64,000 bases of DNA from Clostridiaceae bacterium (GTDB lineage Bacteria; Bacillota; Clostridia; Oscillospirales; Butyricicoccaceae): assembly GCA_009911355.1 (NCBI GenBank), contig QXXE01000003.1, positions 1 through 64,000 of the forward strand, in the 5' to 3' direction. The notes under the pieces are model-generated. The model had not been told where the DNA came from. It saw nothing but the letters and a program-made list of their open reading frames with translations, and made no database searches. The stretch's first letter is position 1, and each line of letters starts with the position of its first letter. Made by a program: the position numbers and the translations under genes. Shown one piece after another: positions 44,330-53,642 of this stretch.

Positions 44330-46009
44330 TTAGCCCTGGCTTGCGAGCTTCTCCTCGTAGGCTTCGATCATCTTCTTAAACGTGTGTCCCGTACGGCTTC
44401 TGAGGTTTGCGAGATATTTGTCCGTGGTCTCCCCTGTGAAAACCTTGATTTGCAGGCGGAGCGAACCCTCCGGCTCCGGGGTAGCGAAAATCTGATCAAT
44501 ATATTTGTCTACAAAGCCCTTGCTGATCAGCCCTTGCGAAGCGTCACGCCGCGCTTCATCCAGCACCCGCCGGATAGCGTCCAGCTGCTTCCGGAACCCG
44601 TCGCGGGAAAGCTGCTGCTGTTCCAGCTCGTAAACCTGCCGCTCGGCGGCGGCGATCTCCTGGTCGCATGCCCGGTTCATCGAAAGGAAATCCTGGTCGG
44701 AAAGCTGCCCCGCTGCGTTGTAGCCCAGCAGCTTGCTTTTCTTCTTATGCGCTAAAGCAATCTGCTGGCGCAGGGCTTCCAATTGCGCCGACGCGCCGCC
44801 CTCTTCTTCCAGCGATTTGAACATTTCAATATACTCGCCGATCAGCGCCTCTGCATCCGCCTCCGTCTCGCTGAACACCTGGAACAGCAGCGGTTTCAGC
44901 TCTTTTTCGTATATTGGGAAGGACGGGCAGGAATCCGCGCCGTTTTTGATCTTGCCAGAGCACACCCATTTGCTGTTTTTCATCCCCGCCTTGTCCACCG
45001 AATCCCGGCGGTAGTATGCTGCCCCGCAGTGGGTGCAGAACAGCTTGCCCGTCAGCAGATTCCTGTGGTTGCAAATGCCCTGCCGGTTCTTTACGTCTTC
45101 GCTGCGCCGCTTCAGGACGGTGTTTGCCTTCTCCCACACCTCCTCCGGGACAATCGCTGGAACGATTCCACCCGTCTCGTCTTTGAACATCACCCATTCC
45201 TCCGGCGGGAGGAATTTTTGCTTTTTGGTAAACAGATCAATCACTTTGACCTTATTCCCCACATAATAACCCTTGTATTTCGGGTTGGAAATAATGCCCG
45301 ACATGGTGGTATGGGCAATCCTTTTGCCATTATGGTTGCGCCAGCCCTTCTTCCAGAACAGCGTCTCAAGCTGTTTCATGCTGTATTCCCCCGTGGCATA
45401 CCGCTCGAAAAGCTCTCTCACCATCGGGGCTTCCGTTTCGTCTATCTCCAGCCGCCCGCCATTTTTTACATACCCGAAAATACGGCTGTTCCCCAGCACA
45501 ACGCTTTTTTTGATCGCCTGCGCATGCCCGAACCGGACACGGCTGGACAGCTTGCGCAGCTCGTCCTGCGCGATCCCGGACATAATCGTCAGCCGCAGTT
45601 CACTATCTTCGTCAAATGTGTTGATGTTGTCATTCTGGAAAAATACCCCCACGCCGGCGCCTAAGAGCTCACGCGTGTATAAAATTGAATCCAGCGTATT
45701 CCTGGCAAAACGAGTGATTTCCTTCGTGATGATCAGGTCAAACATCCCTGCTTTCCCGTCCTCCACCATGCGGTGGAAGTCCTCGCGCCTTTTGGTCGTA
45801 GCAGCGGACAGCCCTTCGTCCACATAGCCGTTTACATACTCCCACGCAGTATTTTTTCGAATAATCTCTTCATAATAGGACACCTGGTTCCCCAGAGAAT
45901 TCAACTGCTCATCGCTTTCCGAGGAAACGCGTGCATAGAAGGTCACGCGCAGCGGGATATCATAAATGGATTTCGTTCGCAGTTCCTGCCGTATGCTGTG
46001 GATATCCAT
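44330..46009 (-). CDS. large serine recombinase
   Basis: 559-residue site-specific recombinase of the kind that moves integrative elements. The resolvase-type catalytic domain is first (YARVSSES with probable nucleophile Ser29; DLIITKEITRFARNTLD), then the recombinase domain (about 180-290), a zinc ribbon (CTHCGAAYYRR with WVCSGK, DSCPS) and a long coiled coil (about 400-470). It looks intact. Its only element-like neighbour is the 55-residue gene upstream; no conjugation or phage genes surround it, so it is probably a remnant. GAAGGAGG precedes the ATG. Confidence 0.93.
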   Translation of the reverse strand: MDIHSIRQELRTKSIYDIPLRVTFYARVSSESDEQLNSLGNQVSYYEEIIRKNTAWEYVNGYVDEGLSAATTKRREDFHRMVEDGKAGMFDLIITKEITRFARNTLDSILYTRELLGAGVGVFFQNDNINTFDEDSELRLTIMSGIAQDELRKLSSRVRFGHAQAIKKSVVLGNSRIFGYVKNGGRLEIDETEAPMVRELFERYATGEYSMKQLETLFWKKGWRNHNGKRIAHTTMSGIISNPKYKGYYVGNKVKVIDLFTKKQKFLPPEEWVMFKDETGGIVPAIVPEEVWEKANTVLKRRSEDVKNRQGICNHRNLLTGKLFCTHCGAAYYRRDSVDKAGMKNSKWVCSGKIKNGADSCPSFPIYEKELKPLLFQVFSETEADAEALIGEYIEMFKSLEEEGGASAQLEALRQQIALAHKKKSKLLGYNAAGQLSDQDFLSMNRACDQEIAAAERQVYELEQQQLSRDGFRKQLDAIRRVLDEARRDASQGLISKGFVDKYIDQIFATPEPEGSLRLQIKVFTGETTDKYLANLRSRTGHTFKKMIEAYEEKLASQG

Positions 46010-46113
46010 ATCATCCTCCTTCAGTTCGTTTTATCATCTTTATATATCTACCATATCACACAAAATGAATTAACGCAAGAGGGGGCCGCGAAACCTTCGC
46101 TGCCCCCCCTCTG

Positions 46114-46281
46114 TCAAAGCATGTGGAAAGGTATCTGCCACCGGTTGATTTTCATTTCCATCCGGCTGCGCTCCTGCTCTGTAAGCATCCCCTTTTCATA
46201 CAGGATTCGGTTGTAATAAGAAAGCCAGATCCGCGCCGCTTCGGCTCTCCCCGGGCTTGCGGCAGGTCTTTTTTCAGCCAT
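46114..46281 (-). CDS. 55-residue recombinase-linked small protein
   Basis: MAEKRPAASPGRAEAARIWL begins a 55-residue basic, helical protein; the middle (SYYNRILYEKGMLTEQERSR) and end (KINRWQIPFHML) look like the small proteins coded just before serine recombinases in clostridial mobile elements, as I recall them. It has an AAGGGG site upstream and lies 104 bases ahead of the recombinase start, on the same strand. A GC-rich hairpin without T-run lies between them. Function unknown. Confidence 0.6.
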   Translation of the reverse strand: MAEKRPAASPGRAEAARIWLSYYNRILYEKGMLTEQERSRMEMKINRWQIPFHML

Positions 46282-46398
46282 AAGAAGCACCCCTTTTCCC
46301 TGATATTATTTCCATCCATCCAGGAAATAATACATGCGCTTCCAAAACCAGGAAACCTTTACGGCATTGCCGCACGCAAAAACCGGGCGCGCAGGCTA

Positions 46399-47133
46399 TC
46401 AGCATCCACCAAAGCCGCCTGCCACCCCGAGCACCTGCCCCGTTATAAACGCCGATGCATCAGACGCAAGGAAAAAAACCGCTTTTGCAGCCTCCTCCGG
46501 CGTGCCAATCCGGCAAAGCGGCGTTTCCTCCGCAAGCGCCCGCATCGTTTCCGCACTGTGACCGCGGTTCATATCCGTATCAATCACGCCCGGCGCAACA
46601 CAGTTGACGCGGACTCCCGAGGGGCCAAGCTCCTGCGCAAGCGACTTCGTCAGCCCGATGAGCCCGGACTTCGCAGCTGCATAATGGCTCTCACAGCTTG
46701 CGCCGGTCACGCCCCAGACTGAGGAAACGGTAACAACCGAGCCCTTTTGCGCAGCAAAAAAATCTGGCAAAACTGCCTGTACTGCATAAAAAGCGCTTTT
46801 CAGGTTGCCGTCAAAAATAAAATCCCAGTCGGCGTCGGTGATATCCTGGAAAAGCTTCTGCTGAGCAACGCCGGCATTGCAGACCAGCGCATCGACCGGC
46901 CCGAATGCAGCGTGGATTTCCCGCACGCAGGCATCCACTTCGGCGCGCACGCACATATCCGCCCGCACTGCAAGCGCCGTATGCCCCTCCGCCGCGAGCT
47001 CCTGCACCAGCGCCCGCGCCGCCTTCTCGCTGCTGCGGTAGGAAAACGCCGCGCGCCAGCCCGCCCGTGCAAATTCCCGCACTGCTGCCGCGCCAATCCC
47101 GCGCGATCCGCCGGTAATCCAGACCGTTTTCAT
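46399..47133 (-). CDS. SDR family oxidoreductase (FabG-like)
   Basis: 244-residue short-chain dehydrogenase. Cofactor motif TGGSRGIGAAAV, NAG in VCNAGVAQQ, and the catalytic Ser-Tyr-Lys in TVSSVWGVTGASCESHYAAA followed by K. Arg and Ser after the first beta strand (SYRSSEKAA) suggest NADPH. It resembles FabG but is outside the fatty acid locus, so the substrate is open. ATG giving MKTVWITGG is preferred. It is 21 bases after the VOC gene and likely co-transcribed. Confidence 0.88.
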   Translation of the reverse strand: MKTVWITGGSRGIGAAAVREFARAGWRAAFSYRSSEKAARALVQELAAEGHTALAVRADMCVRAEVDACVREIHAAFGPVDALVCNAGVAQQKLFQDITDADWDFIFDGNLKSAFYAVQAVLPDFFAAQKGSVVTVSSVWGVTGASCESHYAAAKSGLIGLTKSLAQELGPSGVRVNCVAPGVIDTDMNRGHSAETMRALAEETPLCRIGTPEEAAKAVFFLASDASAFITGQVLGVAGGFGGC

Positions 47134-47154
47134 TCGCAAATCCAACACCTCGCC

Positions 47155-47619
47155 CTACGCATCCAAAAGCCTTTGCAGGTCTTCTATTGACACATCCATC
47201 CGTGCAGAAACTTCTTCCATCGTCATCCCGTTACCCAAAAAGCGCCGGACAACCATTTTCATATCCTCCCCAACCTCAATCAAGTGCCCGTCCGGGTCAT
47301 AAAACCGTATCACACGCTGGCCCCAGCTGTGTTCTATCACGTCCCCCAAACGGTCGATTTCCGGGTGCTGCGCCAGCTTTTCAAGAAAGCCGTCAAAATC
47401 GGATTCTTCAAATGCCAGTTCCATATTGTTCGGCTTTTGTAAAACCTTTTCTTTTTCAATACCAGTCAGCCAGTCAAAATCCTGCTGAAGCGCCAGCCCT
47501 CCCCGAAATTGAAGGTTGCGCCCGTAATCCTGGAACACCTCCAGCCCAAACAGCTGTTCATAAAACTGCCGCGACCTCCGAATATCTGCGACCGCAAGCA
47601 ATGCGCAGGTGTATTTCAT
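47155..47619 (-). CDS. VOC (glyoxalase/bleomycin resistance) family protein
   Basis: 154 residues. The vicinal-oxygen-chelate fold spans about 1-118 (MKYTCALLAVADIRRSRQFY, GQRVIRFYDPDGHLIEVGED) with likely metal ligands His/Glu in the last strand. The final 35 residues (RRFLGNGMTMEEVSARMDVS) are a helical extension resembling a helix-turn-helix, which most VOC proteins lack. Substrate unknown. AAGGAGATATAAA precedes the ATG. Possible cargo next to the recombinase module. Confidence 0.83.
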   Translation of the reverse strand: MKYTCALLAVADIRRSRQFYEQLFGLEVFQDYGRNLQFRGGLALQQDFDWLTGIEKEKVLQKPNNMELAFEESDFDGFLEKLAQHPEIDRLGDVIEHSWGQRVIRFYDPDGHLIEVGEDMKMVVRRFLGNGMTMEEVSARMDVSIEDLQRLLDA

Positions 47620-47686
47620 TTTATATCTCCTTCATTCCAGCCTTATGCCCATCCCGAAATAACGATGTTCTTCTATTTCAAAATCA

Positions 47687-47715
47687 AAAGGGCGGGCAGC
47701 CTGCGCCGCCCGCCC
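47687..47715 (-). terminator. pfkA terminator
   Basis: GGGCGGGC/GCCCGCCC arms with a 10-base loop; the minus strand continues TTTTG. It begins 18 bases past the pfkA stop. Confidence 0.75.
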
Positions 47716-47733
47716 TGGTTCCATCCGGAGTGC

Positions 47734-48711
47734 TTAAATCGCAACCGTCAGCTGCGCTTCGAGCAGGTTTGGGTTCAGTGACTTTGTCTTAGCCAGACCT
47801 TCCTCGATATCAATATCCGTTACCTGGTTCTTGTCAAACACAACGATTCGCTTGCTCTTCCCTTCTTCAATGCACTTCACAGCCCAATAGCCCATACGCG
47901 TTGCCATGATACGATCCTGCGAAGTCGGCGTACCGCCACGCTGGATATGCCCAAGAATGGTCACGCGGGTATCAATGCCGGTATTTTCATGGATACGGTC
48001 GGCAACCGACTGAGCGCTGCCGTACCCCTCAGCAACGATGATAATGTGATGGTTGCGGCCCTTGATGCGCCCAGTGCGCATCTTGTCGATCACATCGGTA
48101 TCAAAATCGATATCCTGTTCGGGCAGAAGGGTCGCTGTCGCGCCGACCGCGCAGCCGACGTTCAGCGCAAGGTGCCCCGCACGCCGCCCCATAACCTCCA
48201 CGACCGAGCAGCGTTCATGGGACTGCATGGTGTCGCGCAGTTTATCAATGCATTCAACCGCAGTATTGCATGCCGTGTCAAAGCCGATGGTGTAGTCAGT
48301 GCAGACAATATCGTTGTCAATCGTGCCGGGCACACCGATGCAGGGTACGCCCAGGCGGGACAGCGCCTGCGCACCGCGGAACGTCCCGTCACCGCCGCAG
48401 CAGATCAGCCCGTCAATCCCGAGATACTTGCAGGTATTGACTGCCTTTTGCAGCCCTTCTTCGGTCATCATTTCCTTGCAGCGGGCGGTGTAAAGCATGG
48501 TGCCTCCCTTACGGATAATGCCGTCAACGCTGCGCGCAGACATCTCAATGATATCGCCGTTAATGAGGCCGCTGTAGCCCCGGCGGATACCGAGTACGGA
48601 AATGCCATGTGCAGAAGCTGTGCGCACGACAGCGCGGATCACAGCGTTCATGCCAGGGGCGTCGCCGCCGCTGGTAAGGATGCCAATCCTGCGAATGGGT
48701 TTCTTGTCCAT
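47734..48711 (-). CDS. pfkA: ATP-dependent 6-phosphofructokinase
   Basis: Glycolytic enzyme that makes fructose 1,6-bisphosphate; 325 residues, usual bacterial length. It shows GILTSGGDAPGMNAVIRAVV, the ATP site GGDGTFRGAQ, the catalytic TIDNDI, MGRRAGHLAL and the effector/substrate region GHIQRGGTPT. GGAGGGA lies before the ATG. It is 163 bases after dnaE, in the common clostridial whiA-dnaE-pfkA order. Confidence 0.97.
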   Translation of the reverse strand: MDKKPIRRIGILTSGGDAPGMNAVIRAVVRTASAHGISVLGIRRGYSGLINGDIIEMSARSVDGIIRKGGTMLYTARCKEMMTEEGLQKAVNTCKYLGIDGLICCGGDGTFRGAQALSRLGVPCIGVPGTIDNDIVCTDYTIGFDTACNTAVECIDKLRDTMQSHERCSVVEVMGRRAGHLALNVGCAVGATATLLPEQDIDFDTDVIDKMRTGRIKGRNHHIIIVAEGYGSAQSVADRIHENTGIDTRVTILGHIQRGGTPTSQDRIMATRMGYWAVKCIEEGKSKRIVVFDKNQVTDIDIEEGLAKTKSLNPNLLEAQLTVAI

Positions 48712-48874
48712 TTTATTCCCTCCATGACTTGCGTTTTGTCTATTTCCCAGAAGGCCCTTGCAGCCTCCTGATGCCCATTACATTATACCACACCAGCGGC
48801 AGAAAGTTAAGACGCCGCTTTCCATTTTGCGTGATTCCGGCAAACTGCGCTTTACGCGCCAAAGCGCAGCGCCT

Positions 48875-51800
48875 TCAGCGCATAATCACGTTTTCATCCC
48901 CCAGGATGGCGCGGATTTTTTCAATCGCTTCCATATCCCGCGCAACCCAGAGCCCGCGCGGTGCAAGCAGACGCTTCCCGCTGTCCTGCGGGTAAAACTG
49001 TACCGGGATCTCCCCGCGGTATTGCAGCAGCACTTCCTTCACCTGCCCAAACGCGCTGCCCTCCATGGACGGCAGCTTGAGATGCAGCCGTCCCGGCGCC
49101 GACCGCGCCGCCTGCCGGTCGTCGATCACCGATTTTTGCGGCGTCACGCGCCCGGTCAGCCCCGCAACGGTCATCTCATCGAGCGGGCGCACAACGTCCG
49201 CGATTACCTTTGGCGCTTCATCCTCACGCGCGTCAATACGCCCATCCAACAGCAGCGCTGAATCCTCTTTAAGCAGCGCGCTGCACTGCTGGAGCGTGCG
49301 CGGGAAGACCACGATCTCCAACCCGCCGGACTCGTCCTCGACCTGTACATAGGCCATCATCCCGCCATTGCGGGTGGTTTTCAGCCGCACCGCGGTTACT
49401 ACCGCTGCCAGCCGGATGCTCATCCCATCGTGGAACACCGGCGCTTCTACGCTTTCACCGGTCAGGTCATCCACCAGCCTGCGGATTGTTGCCGCCTGCG
49501 ACTGCGCTGCGAGCTCACGGTATTCATCCATCGGATGCCCCGAGAGGTAAAGCCCTGTCGTTTCCTTTTCCATCGCAAGCCGCTCACGACGGGAAAACTC
49601 CGGCACGTTTGGCAGCGCAATCCGCGCGTCCCGCACTTCCTCATTGCCCATGCCGAATAAATCCAGCTGGCCTTCCAGGTTGCGGCGGCGGCTGGCGCTT
49701 GCCGCGTCCAGCACCCGCACATGGATTTGCAGCAGCTGATGGCGGTTCGCACCCATGGAATCGAATGCACCCGCTTTAATCAGGCTTTCCAGCGCCCGCC
49801 GGTTCAGGTCATAGCTGCCCATACGGTCGCAAAAATCCTGAAACGATTGGAATTTACCGCCCTGCGCCCGTTCCTGGACGACCTGTTTCATAAAGCCGCG
49901 CCCGACATTCTTGATCGCGGACAGGCCAAACCGGATTCCGCCGCCTGAAACCGAAAACTCATCGTCGGATTCATTCACATCCGGCGGCAGCACCTTGAGC
50001 CCCATTTCCCGCACTGCGGAGATGTACTCGGAAACCTTGCCCGACCAGTCGAGCACCGACGTCAGCAGCGCCGCCATATATTCCCGCGGATAGTGGCATT
50101 TCAGGTAGGCCGTGCGGTAGGCAACCAACGCATAGCACACCGCGTGCGACTTATTAAAGCCATAATTCGCGAAATCGAGGATCTCATCAAAAATTGCGGC
50201 GGCAGTCTTTTCCGGCACGCCGCGCTTGACCGCACCGTCGATACCAAGCTCCTCATTGCCATGGATAAAATTCACGCGCTCTTTTTCAAGTTCCTTGAAC
50301 TTCTTTTTGCTCATCGCGCGACGCACCATGTCCGCCTTTCCGAGCGAAAAGCCCGCCAGCGCCTGAAATACCTGCATCACCTGCTCCTGATACACCATGC
50401 ATCCATATGTGACGGACAGGATCGGCTGCAAAAGGGGATGCTTGTAGGTCACTTTTTCAGGATGGTGTCGGCATTCTGTATAGCGCGGGATGTATTGCAT
50501 CGGGCCTGGCCGGTACAGCGCGATGACCGCTGTAATATCTTCGATAGACTGCGGGCGCAGGTTCACGACCACATTGGTCATGCCGGCCGATTCCAGCTGG
50601 AACACGCCGACCGTTTTTCCCTGCCAGAGCATCTGGTAGGTTGCCTCGTCGTCAAGGGGGATCGCAGCCATGTCAAAAGACGGCTCTCGGCGGCGCACCA
50701 TGTTCTCCGCGTCCGCAATGACCGTCAGGTTGCGCAGCCCGAGGAAGTCCATTTTCAGCAAGCCGAGCTCTTCGAGCGTCACCATGGTAAACTGGGTGAC
50801 CGGCTGCCCGTCATTGACCGCCAGCGGCACATACGTATCCACCGGGTCTTTTGTAATCACCACGCCCGCCGCATGGGTGGATGCATGGCGCGGCATCCCT
50901 TCCAAGGCGCGCGCCGTGTCGATCAGCTGCTTGACCTTGGGATCGCCTTCGTACATTTTCCGGAGTTCCGGGTTGGATTTGAGCGCCTTTTCGATGGTGA
51001 TATGCAGCTCATTCGGCACCTGCTTTGCGACTGCGTCGACCTCGCCATAGGGCACGTTCAGCGCTCGTCCCACGTCACGGATTGCCGCACGCGCCGCCAT
51101 TGTCCCGAACGTGACGATCTGCGCCACGCGGTCAGCGCCATATTTTTCGGTCACATATTGGATGACCTCGGGGCGGCGCACATAGCAGAAATCAATGTCG
51201 ATATCCGGCATGGAAACGCGTTCCGGGTTCAAAAAACGTTCAAAATAGAGCGAATAGGCGATCGGGTCAAGGTCGGTGATATCCAGGCAATAGGCAACGA
51301 TAGAGCCGGCCGCCGAGCCGCGCCCCGGCCCTACTGGTATCCCGTTGCGCTTGGCATACCCAATAAAATCAGAAACAATTAGGAAGTAATCAACAAACCC
51401 CATCTGGGTAATCATATCAAGCTCATATTGCAGGCGCTGGCGGATCTCCTCGCCGCCGTCAGGGTAGCGCCGCGCAAAGCCCTCATCGCACAGCTTGCGC
51501 AAGTAGCTTTCCGCGGTGTAGCCTTCCGGCACGTCAAACTGCGGCAGATGGTATTTGCCGAACTCGAATTCCACCCGGCAGCGCTCGGCGATCTTCACTG
51601 TATTCGTGAGCGCCTCCGGCGTATCGGCGAACAGCTCCCGCATCTCCGCCTCGCTCTTTATATAAAATTCCTCGGTCTGGAATTTCATGCGGGTCGGATC
51701 GTCGACCGTTTTCCCCATCTGGATCGACATTAGAACATCCTGTAGCGCCGCGTCCTCTTTGGTCAGGTAATGCGCGTCGTTGGTGGCAACCAGCGGGATT

Positions 51801-52393
51801 CCGGTTTCCTGCGACATACGGATCAGCTGCCGGTTGACCTCCGCCTGCTCGGCGATGCCGTGATCCTGTATCTCAAGAAAGTAGTTGTTTTCCCCGAAGA
51901 CGCTGCGGTACCACAGCGCCCTTTTTTTCGCTTCCTCGTAGCGGCCTTCGGTAATCAGACGGGGGAGCTCGCCCGCAAGACAGGCAGACAGGCAGATCAG
52001 CCCCTCGTGGAACTGTTCAAGCAGCCCGTGGTCGATACGCGGCTTCATATAAAAGCCTTCGGTAAAGCCCAGGCTTACCATATGAATCAGATTGCGGTAG
52101 CCGGTCATATTCTCGCAAAGGAGGATCAAATGGCTGTGCCACTCGCCGTTCTGATAAGAACGGTCGTGGCGCGAACCGGGGGCAACATAAACCTCGCAGC
52201 CAATCACAGGATGGATGCCGCGTTTTTGAGCAGCCCGGTAAAAATCGATCGCGCCGTACATCACGCCATGATCGGTGACGGCAACAGCAGGCTGTTCCAG
52301 TTGGGCGACGCGATCCATCAGCTGTTCAATCCGGCAGGCGCCGTCAAGAAGGCTGTATTCGGTATGCACATGAAGGTGTACAAAATTTTCCAT
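48875..52393 (-). CDS. dnaE: DNA polymerase III alpha subunit, DnaE type
   Basis: Replicative DNA polymerase of the C family, 1172 residues. The N-terminal PHP domain begins HLHVHTEYSLLDGACRIEQL; the palm has the catalytic aspartates in PDIDIDF; GPGRGSAAGSIVAY, YQEQVMQV, tandem helix-hairpin-helix and a C-terminal OB fold (AYVQVEDESGGLEIVVFPR) follow. It is DnaE1-like in length and not PolC. The ATG directly abuts the whiA stop. Confidence 0.97.
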   Translation of the reverse strand: MENFVHLHVHTEYSLLDGACRIEQLMDRVAQLEQPAVAVTDHGVMYGAIDFYRAAQKRGIHPVIGCEVYVAPGSRHDRSYQNGEWHSHLILLCENMTGYRNLIHMVSLGFTEGFYMKPRIDHGLLEQFHEGLICLSACLAGELPRLITEGRYEEAKKRALWYRSVFGENNYFLEIQDHGIAEQAEVNRQLIRMSQETGIPLVATNDAHYLTKEDAALQDVLMSIQMGKTVDDPTRMKFQTEEFYIKSEAEMRELFADTPEALTNTVKIAERCRVEFEFGKYHLPQFDVPEGYTAESYLRKLCDEGFARRYPDGGEEIRQRLQYELDMITQMGFVDYFLIVSDFIGYAKRNGIPVGPGRGSAAGSIVAYCLDITDLDPIAYSLYFERFLNPERVSMPDIDIDFCYVRRPEVIQYVTEKYGADRVAQIVTFGTMAARAAIRDVGRALNVPYGEVDAVAKQVPNELHITIEKALKSNPELRKMYEGDPKVKQLIDTARALEGMPRHASTHAAGVVITKDPVDTYVPLAVNDGQPVTQFTMVTLEELGLLKMDFLGLRNLTVIADAENMVRRREPSFDMAAIPLDDEATYQMLWQGKTVGVFQLESAGMTNVVVNLRPQSIEDITAVIALYRPGPMQYIPRYTECRHHPEKVTYKHPLLQPILSVTYGCMVYQEQVMQVFQALAGFSLGKADMVRRAMSKKKFKELEKERVNFIHGNEELGIDGAVKRGVPEKTAAAIFDEILDFANYGFNKSHAVCYALVAYRTAYLKCHYPREYMAALLTSVLDWSGKVSEYISAVREMGLKVLPPDVNESDDEFSVSGGGIRFGLSAIKNVGRGFMKQVVQERAQGGKFQSFQDFCDRMGSYDLNRRALESLIKAGAFDSMGANRHQLLQIHVRVLDAASASRRRNLEGQLDLFGMGNEEVRDARIALPNVPEFSRRERLAMEKETTGLYLSGHPMDEYRELAAQSQAATIRRLVDDLTGESVEAPVFHDGMSIRLAAVVTAVRLKTTRNGGMMAYVQVEDESGGLEIVVFPRTLQQCSALLKEDSALLLDGRIDAREDEAPKVIADVVRPLDEMTVAGLTGRVTPQKSVIDDRQAARSAPGRLHLKLPSMEGSAFGQVKEVLLQYRGEIPVQFYPQDSGKRLLAPRGLWVARDMEAIEKIRAILGDENVIMR

Positions 52394-53293
52394 TTAAGAA
52401 TCCCCTCCCTGCTGTTCTGCAATTTTAAGAATGCGTTTCAGCCGGTGGTCAAGCCCCGGCTTTGAGATTGGCGGTGAGAACTTCGCGGCGAGCTCCGCCA
52501 GACTGGCTTCCGGATATGCGACACGCAAATCGACAGTTTCCCGAAGGTTCTCTGGGAAAACCTCGATGCCGCCATGTGCAAGCGCGGCTTCAATCGCAGC
52601 TATCTGGCGCTGGGAAGCGGCCGAGGTTTTGAGAAGATTTGCGGTTTCGCAGTTGACCTGCCGGTTGACATGGTTGCGAAGGTCTTTTTCAATTTTTGCT
52701 TCCATAATCGCCATTGCAGCACCCGATGCGCCAATCAGCGTCAGGAAATCCTCGATCCGGGCGGTTTCTTTCAAATAGATCAGCGTACTGGATGCCCGTT
52801 CTGTGCAGCGTGGTTCTATACTGCTGTCAAGCATCAGGCTCATGACCTCCCGGGAAAGCGGGCCGTGGCTGGTTTTGAGCTCAAGGTGGCTCTTTTTGCC
52901 GGGCTGCGCAACCGACCCCGCCATCAGGAACGCCCCTCGCAGGAACGCTGCGGGGCAGCACTCATTTTCAAGCACATTGCGGTTCAGGTGATAGGTAACG
53001 CTGGGCCGGAAGTCATAGCCAAAGCCTGCCAGCACGCTGCGCAGCTGTGCAGCGTCGGCAATGGAAATGGTCTGCCTGCCGGTCCCCTCTGGTATGGCAT
53101 GGATTCCGAAGCAGCGGGACAGCAGCAGGGCAGCACGGCGCAGCACCCCATGGTTGGCACTGGCAATGCGGATACTGCGCTCGCTGAATGAGGATGCGCA
53201 GAGGAGGATGCCGTACAGCTCAGCCAGACAGCAGCAGTCCCGGCCCAGTGGGACGCGGCAGAGCTCTGCTTTTGTTTCAGCGGAAAAAGTCAA
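52394..53293 (-). CDS. whiA: WhiA family DNA-binding protein
   Basis: WhiA couples a LAGLIDADG-like N-terminal domain (about 90-190, FLRGAFLMAGSVAQPGKKSH) to a C-terminal helix-turn-helix (SLAELAAKFSPPISKPGLDH); it acts in cell division and chromosome segregation in Firmicutes and sporulation in Streptomyces. The start is taken as TTG (MTFSAETKAEL), which matches the family and has GAGGG eight bases upstream; an ATG eight codons earlier is the alternative. 299 residues. rapZ lies upstream, but the usual yvcK between them is missing. Confidence 0.93.
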   Translation of the reverse strand: MTFSAETKAELCRVPLGRDCCCLAELYGILLCASSFSERSIRIASANHGVLRRAALLLSRCFGIHAIPEGTGRQTISIADAAQLRSVLAGFGYDFRPSVTYHLNRNVLENECCPAAFLRGAFLMAGSVAQPGKKSHLELKTSHGPLSREVMSLMLDSSIEPRCTERASSTLIYLKETARIEDFLTLIGASGAAMAIMEAKIEKDLRNHVNRQVNCETANLLKTSAASQRQIAAIEAALAHGGIEVFPENLRETVDLRVAYPEASLAELAAKFSPPISKPGLDHRLKRILKIAEQQGGDS

Positions 53294-53360
53294 CGGGAAG
53301 CCCTCATTTCTGATCATTTGGTTCTGCTGCTGGGGAGAATCCGCGCTTACGCGACGCGCG

Positions 53361-53465
53361 CCGGGGCGCTGCCCCTGGACCCCGCGCCTGCGCGGCGGGC
53401 GCCCAAGGGACTTGTCCCTTGGGAATCCCTTCCTCCGCTGCGGCGGGGACGGGAGAAACTTTGCT
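53361..53465. repeat. modular palindromic repeat, copy 2 (between rapZ and whiA)
   Basis: Contains GGGGCGCTGCCCCTGGACCC, the palindrome CCCAAGGGAC-TT-GTCCCTTGGG (53402-53423), GGAATCCCTT and CCGCTGCGGCGGGGACGGGAG. Read in reverse it matches the right part of copy 1. The rest of the 350-base gap (to the rapZ stop) holds nothing else I recognise. Confidence 0.75.
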
Positions 53466-53642
53466 GCGGCAGCTAGTGCTCCATCCAGTCAGAAAGCGGA
53501 CTTGGGCTTGGAGCGGGATTTTCGCAGGGCAAGGCAGAGGACGCAGGCGGGCTGACGCCCGTCAAGGACGATAACGTAGCCATGCGGAAATCCAACCCAA
53601 GAACGGGTTCGATTTCTGGCCGGATGGAGTACTAGGTTTTAT

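Noticed and set aside
46074-46113. GC-rich hairpin between the 55-residue gene and the recombinase
   Set aside because: It forms a stem (GAGGGGG with CCCCCTC) but has no T-run on either strand, so I did not call a terminator; it may only be a spacer structure.
50093-51382. 429-codon plus-strand open frame
   Set aside because: It is antisense to dnaE, which is clearly the real gene. High third-position GC opens the opposite frame. The same applies to 1654-2724 (uvrA) and 57431-58444 (VWA gene).
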